Below, piece after piece: positions 56,951 to 64,000 of a stretch of 64,000 nt of DNA (the stretch's first letter is position 1; each line of letters opens with the position of its first letter). Source of the stretch: Favolaschia claudopus. Taxonomy: Eukaryota > Basidiomycota > Agaricomycetes > Agaricales > Mycenaceae. The stretch covers positions 186,001-250,000 of the forward strand of contig JAWWNJ010000097.1 of assembly GCA_037176885.1 (NCBI GenBank), read 5' to 3'. The notes beneath the pieces are model-generated. The model searched no databases, had not been told where the DNA came from, and worked only from the letters and a program-made list of their open reading frames with translations. A program made the position numbers and the translations under genes.

Positions 56951-58698
56951 GACGATTTCGAAGATGAAATCACGGTCGCCCGGACGGAAGAAAAAGCCAT
57001 CCAGGAAAAGGTTGTTCAGACTTACAAGGCCGAAGGACTTGTAATGCCGCAGTATATAGTATCAGTGGAAGGGGGAGAACCTTTACTTCCAGACCTAGAA
57101 CTTAAAAATAACCCAGACAAGCGAGAGAAATATCCGGGGCAGCATTAGCCCAGGACGAGAGAATCGAGATTGTGAAGGAATGGCTAAAGAGTCCTCTTGT
57201 TAGACCTGCTGGAATGAATAACAAGGAATTCAAGAAATTCATGAAATTCGCCAGATACTTCTTCTTGAGCAAGGGTGGAAAGTTATATAGGAAAGGAGAA
57301 GGTTCGATGCATAAATTGGTAGTCGCGAAGGAACATCGAATGTACATGATGAGGGCGTCGCATAATGCCTTGGGGCACCGAGGAATATACGCGACTCGTT
57401 CTCAGATCGAGCTTCGATTTTGGTGGCCAGAACTTGAACGCGATGTGACTTGGTTTTGCAATACCTGCAAAATATGTCAACAAAGGCAGAAAGCTCTGTT
57501 GAAAATCCCGCCGAGACCTACCTTGACTCCAAGCATCTTCCAGAAGATACACACCGATGTCATGATAATGGGTGAAGTCTCGAATGGTCACAGGTATTCA
57601 ATAGCGGCGAGGGATTCCTTGTCGCGGTATGTTGAAGGCCGGCCGATGAGATCCGAGGATGCCGAGACTATCGGCAAATTCTTACTCGAGGATGTAATCT
57701 GTCGTTGGGGATGTCCTGAGTGGATTGTGAATGATAATGCGAAGCAGTTCATTGCCGCGCTAAAATGGTTAAACTCGAAGTACGGGGTAGTTGGAATTAA
57801 AATCTCGGCTTACAATTCCCAGGCGAACGGAACTGTGGAAAGAGGGCACTGGGATATCCGGCAATCATTGTACAAGGCAACCGGCGGTGATGTTAAGAAA
57901 TGGTATTGGTTCTTCCCTCAAGTATTATGGGCGGACCGTATAACTGTAAGAAGAGGAATGGGATGTTCTCCATTCTTCGCAGTATGCGGCGCTCATCCAA
58001 TATTACCTTTGGACATCGAGGAAGCAACCTGGTTGGTAGAATACCCAGGCGCGCCAATTTCCACCGCTGAACTAATTGGTTTGAGGGCTAAGGCACTCGC
58101 CAAGCATTCAGTACATGTGGAAGAGATGCGTGAACGAGTTAGTGAGGAGAAACGGAAGATGGTCAAGAAGTACGAGGAGGAAAATCGCGGGAAGATAAAA
58201 GACTATAACTTCCAACCAGGCGATCTAGTCCTAGTCAGGAACACGACTACTGAGAAGTCGCTGAACAGGAAAATGCACCCTCGATACTTAGGACCCATGG
58301 TAGTAGTTAGACGTGCCAAAGGCGGCGCATATATATGTTGCGAACTGGACGGTTCAGTCTTCCAAGGCAAAATAGCTCAATTCCGAGTAATACCTTTTGA
58401 ACAAAGGGAGAAACTCGAGCTGCCAGGAACTATCCTAGACTTAATCGACTTGTCTCCGCAAAAACTTGACGAACTAGCTGCGATGAAAGACTCAGATGAA
58501 TATTCGGGTCAGGACTTACAGTTTCGTAAGGTTCACGTTAAGTCAAGGATGGAGCTACAGGACGAAGACGATGGAGAAGAACAGGAAGATGAATTCGAGG
58601 AAGACCAAGTCGAGGAATTGGACTTAGACGAGATTCGGAAGGAAGTCTCGTACGAGGATCAACCCCGTCGGTCATCTCGGAGAAAGGTTCAACCGTGA
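56951..58698 (+). pseudogene. Gypsy-2 integrase region
   Basis: Continues after the SINE (DDFEDEITVARTEEKAIQEK), with one frameshift near 57145, then an open frame from about 57145 to 58698. Integrase zinc region: HNALGHRGIYATRSQIELRF and CNTCKICQQRQ. DDE residues: D in HTDVMIMG, D in VNDNAKQFIAAL and E in NGTVERGHWDIRQ. The C-terminus has RYLGPMVVVRRAKGGAYICC and an acidic tail. Confidence 0.85.
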
Positions 58699-59117
58699 GA
58701 TAACCTAGCGGTGATTGCCGGGGTTGGTTCAAACGCAAGGTACCGCGGTAAAGACATATATTGCATGGGGCATAAGGCATAATGAAGTGAAACAGAGGTG
58801 AAGGAGTGTGTGTATCACGAGTTGGGCGTATCAAAGAGGATAGGACTGCTCGAGGAGATCAAGTAAAGACAGTAATAGGAGTTGGGCGAAGGGTTTGCAT
58901 AGATAAACTCGAGGCGTCTAAAATAAATTACTGGCAAAAAGTAAGGTGATGGCGAGATGTGTCACAATGAGGACAATGAGTAGTCTTGGAAGTACGACGA
59001 TGGGTGCGATTGGAGGACTCGATGCTAATTCAAAAGAACTAGAATCAGCTGAAAATCGCAGAAAAGCTAAAGCCCGAATAATAAACGAACTTTGGGTTCT
59101 GAGGACGTTCGAGGATC
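58699..59117. other. Spacer between convergent integrase and gene Y
   Basis: No gene seen. Confidence 0.4.
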
Positions 59118-60587
59118 TCAAGTCGAGGGGGCTTTGGCGGAGCGGTCGTGTTGAAGGTCAAGAACTCGTTTGAGCTCATCGACGAGGAGCTGTCGGTGAT
59201 TGAGAGTGTATCGAAGTTGCGAGTTGGCAAATCCAATCCGGCTCCTGAGGTCCGCCTCCTGTAGTCGAAGGGATCCAAGGTTATCATCGGAGGAGCTGGC
59301 TTCAACGAGCTTAGTAGCTTCGGCAACAGTTTTCTGGACTGCTTCGCTGTTAATGGCGAGCTCGTTCGCTAAATAATAAATAAGCGCGACTTAAATCTCG
59401 AAAAGATGATAACGCACCGGTATACTGCTCTGCGGAATCCTCATAGGCAAAGTTGGACGGCCGCGATCGCTTGCGAGGTGGTGGGACCGGGAAGTCCTCA
59501 TGAACGGGTCCAGATACTGAGTCGGGGTCAGTACGGGCAAGGACAGCCATGGCCTTGAGATAAGGAGGAGCCCTTCGGTCAAAACCCTTCATTCTTAGAA
59601 ATGAGAGGCGTACCGAGGAAGGGCGCACACTACTCGACTGAGAGGCACGCTGTCCCGACGAATTAATCGAGCAAATTGCCCGAGGATTTTCAAAGTTTGG
59701 AAAGGGTTGCTCACATGAGGACGCTCGTCCAGAGACTGAGTCGAGCGAGAACCAGGCGCAGTAGCCTCGACCTGGAAAGCGCGAAGAGCATCGCAGAGTT
59801 GGTCAATAACCTCGAGTCGAGAGGCGAGACCTAGGTACATACCGGCTCAGTATCGACAATCATGACATCGTCGAGCTCACCGGTAGGGAGAGGTAGTTCG
59901 GAATCGTCAAAGGGAGAATCGTTGGGATGCTCAACGGTTGCTTTCGACTTCTTCGCCTTTGCCTAAATTATTAGACAAACACGACGAACTTAATTCGAAA
60001 CTCACCTTCCCCTTGCCTTTACCCTTCTTAGAGGGCTTACCCTCTAAATCCTCAGCGACAGCGCGCGCCTCCTCGAGCTCAGTACGATGAGCTTGTTGAG
60101 TGGCAGTGGTGCCGGAACGAAGACGGTCGCGTTCGTACTTGATGCGAGCGCAGAGGTCCACGATAACGGGGTATCGGCCACCGATGGCACCGTTGGGATT
60201 GGTAGCGGACTGGTGGTAACTGTTCTTGACGGCAAAGTAGGTGTCGTAGAGCGGTTTCTCCTTGGCGATCTCAGGGAGGAGGGCCGACATACCATCCTGA
60301 AAATTATTTGAATCGTGGAATCAGCAACAATGCGAGTTCTAGGAATTAAGCAAACGCACCAAGAGAACGGTTTGCTGGTCCAGGAAGGCACGCTGCTTGG
60401 TACGATCGGGGTAACGAGTCGCAGCAACCTTGTCCCCAATAGAAATAAGGGTTTCATATTGAGCAGTGGTGAGGTGAGCGCGAATAGAAGGAGACATTGT
60501 TAATGCTACTAAAGAGGGGTAGTCGTCGAAGAGACTGGTGAATGGTCGAAAGAACTGGAACTCTTTATAGGACGGAGCGGGCGTCAT
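59118..60587 (-). CDS. Spliced minus-strand gene with coiled-coil C-terminus (gene Y)
   Basis: About seven exons. Start at ATG 60587 or, 31 codons later, at MSPSIRAHLTTAQYETLIS. Introns with clear sites: 60297-60359 and 59963-60005. Exons read IAKEKPLYDTYFAVKNSYHQ, then a lysine-rich KKGKGKGK patch, DSPFDDSELPLPTGELDDVM, a proline/basic stretch (PVPPPRKRSRPSNF) and a last helical exon (LQEADLRSRIGFANSQLRYT) ending RSAKAPST at 59118. One middle junction (about 59610) did not resolve cleanly. No family recognised. Word usage (CGACTCG, GTCGAG) is like gypsy-2, suggesting element cargo. Confidence 0.5.
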
Positions 60588-61099
60588 ACGTGTTAACTGA
60601 GGACAGTTAAAATTTATGAAATGGGGAGGGGACTAGTAAATCGCGTCAAAGTCAGGTGGGACTTCATTGGTCACTCCCTAGACACGTAAAAAGACGTGGC
60701 ACAAAGCCTATGAATACAGAGTCGAGAGTCGACTTGCGCGTAATTACTGGGTTCCTGAGAAACGTGACCGCGATCAAAAGTCACGAGATTGTCTTGCCTA
60801 CGTGGAAAAATACACAGCCTAAGGGAAGAAAACGTGATATATCAAGGATCTCACGTGCCTTAGAACCAGGACACGCAATCTGGACATTGGTTATCGACGA
60901 TTTACAAAGCGGAAAGGAATCCGATTGAACTAAGAAGACAGAATTTGCGCGACTCGATCATAAGTCACGGGAAAGGTCGACGAAGTCACGACTTCGATCG
61001 GACTTCACACGTCAATCTTGTCCTAACAAGTTCAATAAGGAAATTCCGTCGCGCAACGTAAATTTAAGGTGTATCGTGTACTAAGGGAAAAGTACAGGA
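60588..61099. other. Spacer between genes Y and W
   Basis: No supported gene on either strand. Confidence 0.4.
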
Positions 61100-61766
61100 C
61101 TACATAGGTGCAGGAACAATGGAGGCTTGGAACATAATCGCCTGTTTCTCTACCAAAGTAAAATCAAAGTCAGGATGATCAACATGATCAACAAGGAACT
61201 GAACAGCCCAAGGGTCGGAAATTAAGGATAAGTGTCCTACAAATCCGTCGCGGCGAAAGTTCTTAGCCTTAGGGTTGGCTGCCTGATCGAACGCCATGAA
61301 AGCTTGAAGAGCGTTGGCGTAGAACTGGATAAGGCCCTCCTCACGGTCTGAATTGAAATTACTGTTAGCTCGACTCGGGAGACAGTCAGAGGAAGACGCA
61401 CTAGGGCCGCAGAAATTATGAAGGAATTTCTCGCGTTCCATCTTGATGTGGCATAAGAATTCGGAGTGTTCTGCGAAGGGGCAGATGTTCCCAGTGTTCT
61501 TGCACTCGAGGCATGGTTTGCCCCAGCCTTCGTTATGACAAACGTATTTGAAGCCACGACAATTCGCGCACTTCTCAAAGAACTGGAGAAATGTTAGCCT
61601 TGACACGCCGGAAAATCCTCTGAAAGAAACGTACGCCGTCGAGCGCGAGCAGCTTCATGTAACTCAAGAAGTTTGGGGCGCGTTTATAAGCAGCAGGATG
61701 GGCCACAGGCCAGCAACCAGGCGAAGAAGTAGCGTCAAAGATGTTGGGCGTATTGGGGGTGATCAT
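61100..61766 (-). CDS. Small cysteine-cluster protein (gene W)
   Basis: Two exons, 61766-61635 and 61582-61100, joined by a 52-bp GT-AG intron; 204 residues. After MITPNTPNIFDATSSPGCWP the second exon opens with a cysteine cluster, CANCRGFKYVCHNEGWGKPC followed by LECKNTGNICPF: six cysteines in C-x2-C and C-x2-C-x6-C spacing, plausibly zinc-binding. The rest is helical (FYANALQAFMAFDQAANPKA). I know similar small cysteine proteins from agaric repeat regions but not their function. Placed between Y and Z on the same strand. Confidence 0.6.
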
Positions 61767-62218
61767 GAAGGGTTACAAGCCTAAGGAAAATCAAGTCGAG
61801 ACAAAACTTAAGTATGAGTGATCGTGTGAATCTTTTCTCAAAGGAGTACTCGGGACAATTGGGCCGGTTGCTCCCTTGATGGGTCAAACGTCATCGATAA
61901 TCAAACACGCGAATTGGCGCGCTGATTATCTTTAGCGGCTAAATTGACTTAAGATAATCTTGAATTTACGCTTTAAGTTTTGCAGGCAATACAGTGTATT
62001 GTTCGGCCTGCGCGAACACGCGTACAGAATACTATGAAATACAGCTACGGAATGTTTTCATCGTAGCGAGCAGCGGTGTATGTAAAAAGAAAATATTGGC
62101 GCGATAGGTGCGCACGACGGACGGCAGTAGATATTCATAAAATTCTACTAAGACGCGTTAAAGAAAGGACATGATAGGAGGAAAATCGAGACTTACGCGA
62201 AAATTCACCAACGCACGA
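61767..62218. other. Spacer between genes W and Z
   Basis: No supported gene. Confidence 0.4.
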
Positions 62219-64000
62219 CTAAGCTTCGTCCTCCCTCCTACCCTTGTTCCTACGAGGTGAAACACGAACGGGACCACGAGAAGAACCGGCGCCAGGGTCA
62301 GAGACGGGACCCTGCGCGCGACGATGAGCCTGGAGCGATTCTTCAGCAGCGCGAGCCAAGCCCACGACATCCTCCTCGTCGTCTTTGACGTTGATTGGAG
62401 AAGGTTGTCTGGAGACCTCGGCCTCTGGCGCGAGAAGGTTTACACCTTCTCCCCAGGCACGCATCACCGCCTCGCGATTCTCATCCGATAGGTCCTCGAG
62501 CCCCGGCACGTTCTCTGGGCCGTATGCGGTTATGTTCTCGCGAAGGCGATCTCCGACATGGGACCCAAGGGAAATCACCAACGCACGCGCCTTGAGGAAG
62601 GGCTGACGAAGGCCCTCGTAGATCTCGAACGCGTCCGAAAATGCGTCGATCTCCGAATTTACGCCTGAAAACGGGGTCAGAAACGACAAATAAGGAAGTT
62701 AGAAAGAAGGGACGTACGGTTCATCGATAACCTGGAGTACAGCTCGAGGGCGCGAGCCAGACCCTTCTGCTCCTTAGCTGTGAAGCTATGGTTGCAGTGA
62801 GTGCCATGCTTCTTAGCGCAGTTGGAACAACGGGCAAACATCCCGTGTTCGCAATCGTCGCGGGAACTCTGCAGGCAGGGCAGACAGGCACCATTAAGCT
62901 AAAGGATAATTGAAGTTAGCGACGATTAAGTCGAGCGTCTTACCAAAATATTATCGGACTTGGCCAGAGTCAGGACGTTCGACAGTTTTTCGACCTTGAT
63001 CGGCTCGGCGTCGGCAGGGAGGACAGGACCTGTATTGCCAGTACGATGGACGCGCGAGGACGGAGGGAAAAACGTCTCCGGGCTATTGGCAATGAGCTTG
63101 CCATCCGAGAGAACCACGGTTTCTTCAAGAACGGTGGTGGACTTGCCGCGTCCCTTTTTAGAAGGAGACGGGGTGGAGGCGTTGCCTCGAGCAGACATCT
63201 TCTGTCGCTTTTGCGGGCGTTCGTTTTCAGAGAGCTCGTCTTCGCCGTCGGAGGACTCAGAGTCGGCAGGAGGGGGCGAGATTGCTCCTGCGGGACCATG
63301 CGGATAGTCGAGGTCGACTTCGACAGACTCAGCGCGATCGCGCGACGACATGTTGATTTTGGGACGCTAGAAAACAATTAAGATTAGATAAAGATTGATC
63401 AAAAGAAGAGGATCAGCGGAGTTTTACTCACGGTTGAATGTGGCGACGAGGCGCGCTTCTTCGGGTTACGGGGAGCGTCGTCCTGCGGAGCAGATTACAG
63501 GAGGAAGGGAGACGTCACGAGAAGGCGTCGCAGGTTTCTAAGAAAGGGGTCATAAGTAAAAGAGGAACAAAAGATTCAGAGGGAAAACGAACCTTCAGGA
63601 TCGGTTTGGGATTCTTTACCGCAGAACCCGGGCGAGCGAGAGCAGGGATGACCACGGTGACGGAAGGCTGAGGTGACTTCAATAAAAGAGGGTCCTCGTC
63701 GGCTGGAGCGTGGTCGGAGACGGGCGAATCTGAAGGGAGAAAAAGAGGCTCCTTCTCCTTGGCCAGGAGGAGCTCATCTCTCTGTATTTTAAGATTCATT
63801 GCGATTGACGCGGGCGAAGGTGGCTCGGGATGAGCAGACGAATGGCGAGAACGGTTCTTGCCGCGCTTTGTAACTGAAGGCAGAGGGCTGGGCGGTTTAG
63901 CCTCGCGTTGAGCCTCGCGACAATGAAACACCCAGGCATCCACGATAGGATCGCCGTGGTCCTTCAGGTTCTGCAAGGGGAACGGCTCGCGGCTATAGCC
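62219..64000 (-). CDS. Cysteine-cluster protein, 5' end outside the window (gene Z)
   Basis: Five exons can be joined in one frame: 64000-63593 (open to the edge), 63482-63432, 63366-62944, 62898-62718 and 62664-62219, giving at least 502 residues. The early part is basic and disordered (RGKNRSRHSSAHPEPPSPAS). A middle exon has RPQKRQKMSARGN, nuclear-localisation-like, and KSTTVLEETVVLSDGK. The fourth exon is a cysteine cluster: GACLPCLQSSRDDCEHGMFA and RCSNCAKKHGTHCNHSF, probably zinc-binding and related in layout to gene W. The C-terminus is helical, then PRRNKGRREDEA. Function unknown; possibly cargo of gypsy-2 on its antisense strand. Confidence 0.6.

Larger units (their letters stand above)
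49941..58698 (+). mobile_element. Gypsy-2: decayed Ty3/gypsy retrotransposon
   Basis: Plus-strand element with gag, protease, RT, RNase H and integrase in order from about 51.0 to 58.7 kb. The 5' LTR begins at 24363, is split by gypsy-1 and ends at about 50160. A leader of about 0.8 kb without genes follows. The coding part carries a gag deletion, several frameshifts and a SINE, so this copy is dead. No 3' LTR is found before 64 kb; the minus-strand genes at 59.1-64 kb may lie inside it. Confidence 0.85.

Overview
This window is fungal nuclear DNA, most likely from an agaric (Agaricomycetes, Basidiomycota). Protein genes are cut by many 43-63 bp GT-AG introns. The transposons belong to families abundant in mushrooms: Ty3/gypsy retrotransposons and a KDZ transposon with a CxC2-type cysteine cluster. 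The host genes include a lineage-expanded family with a glycine-rich N-terminus and a degenerate kinase-like core, which I associate with Mycena and relatives. The genus is inference; the phylum is well supported.

The left part (1-24.4 kb) is host sequence. It holds a SMYD-like SET-domain gene (1633-2671), an F-box-like gene (3479-4405), and a loose tandem cluster of minus-strand glycine-rich/kinase-like genes. Gene A (4833-7457) and gene B (18930-21571) look complete. A third locus is reduced to a promoter, an N-terminal exon and a separate broken glycine-rich gene (10994-12930). The two stretches upstream of these loci (about 8.4-10.7 and 13.7-15.8 kb) are diverged direct duplicates. Two 0.7 kb non-autonomous elements with 9-10 bp target duplications lie in opposite orientation (9031-9743 and 11866-12567).

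The right part (24.4-64 kb) is a nest of mobile elements. The oldest is a decayed plus-strand gypsy element (gypsy-2: 5' LTR from 24363, coding part 51.0-58.7 kb). A minus-strand gypsy element with apparently identical 849-bp LTRs (gypsy-1, 24979-49936) sits inside its 5' LTR. An 11.2 kb KDZ DNA transposon (about 34076-45322) sits inside the gag-protease frame of gypsy-1. A 721-bp tRNA-like SINE with a poly(A) tail and 13-bp target duplications sits inside the pol of gypsy-2. The KDZ element looks intact: a 1073-residue spliced transposase, four or five further genes, and a four-box palindromic array repeated in mirror image at both ends. Removing the KDZ element and one copy of the 7-bp duplication brings the two halves of the gypsy-1 frame back into phase.

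From 59.1 kb to the right edge, three minus-strand spliced genes, two of them cysteine-rich, lie downstream of the gypsy-2 integrase. Their word usage resembles gypsy-2, so they may be its antisense cargo, with its 3' LTR beyond the window. No tRNA, rRNA or CRISPR array was recognised. Exon limits were derived by hand from splice sites and reading frame.
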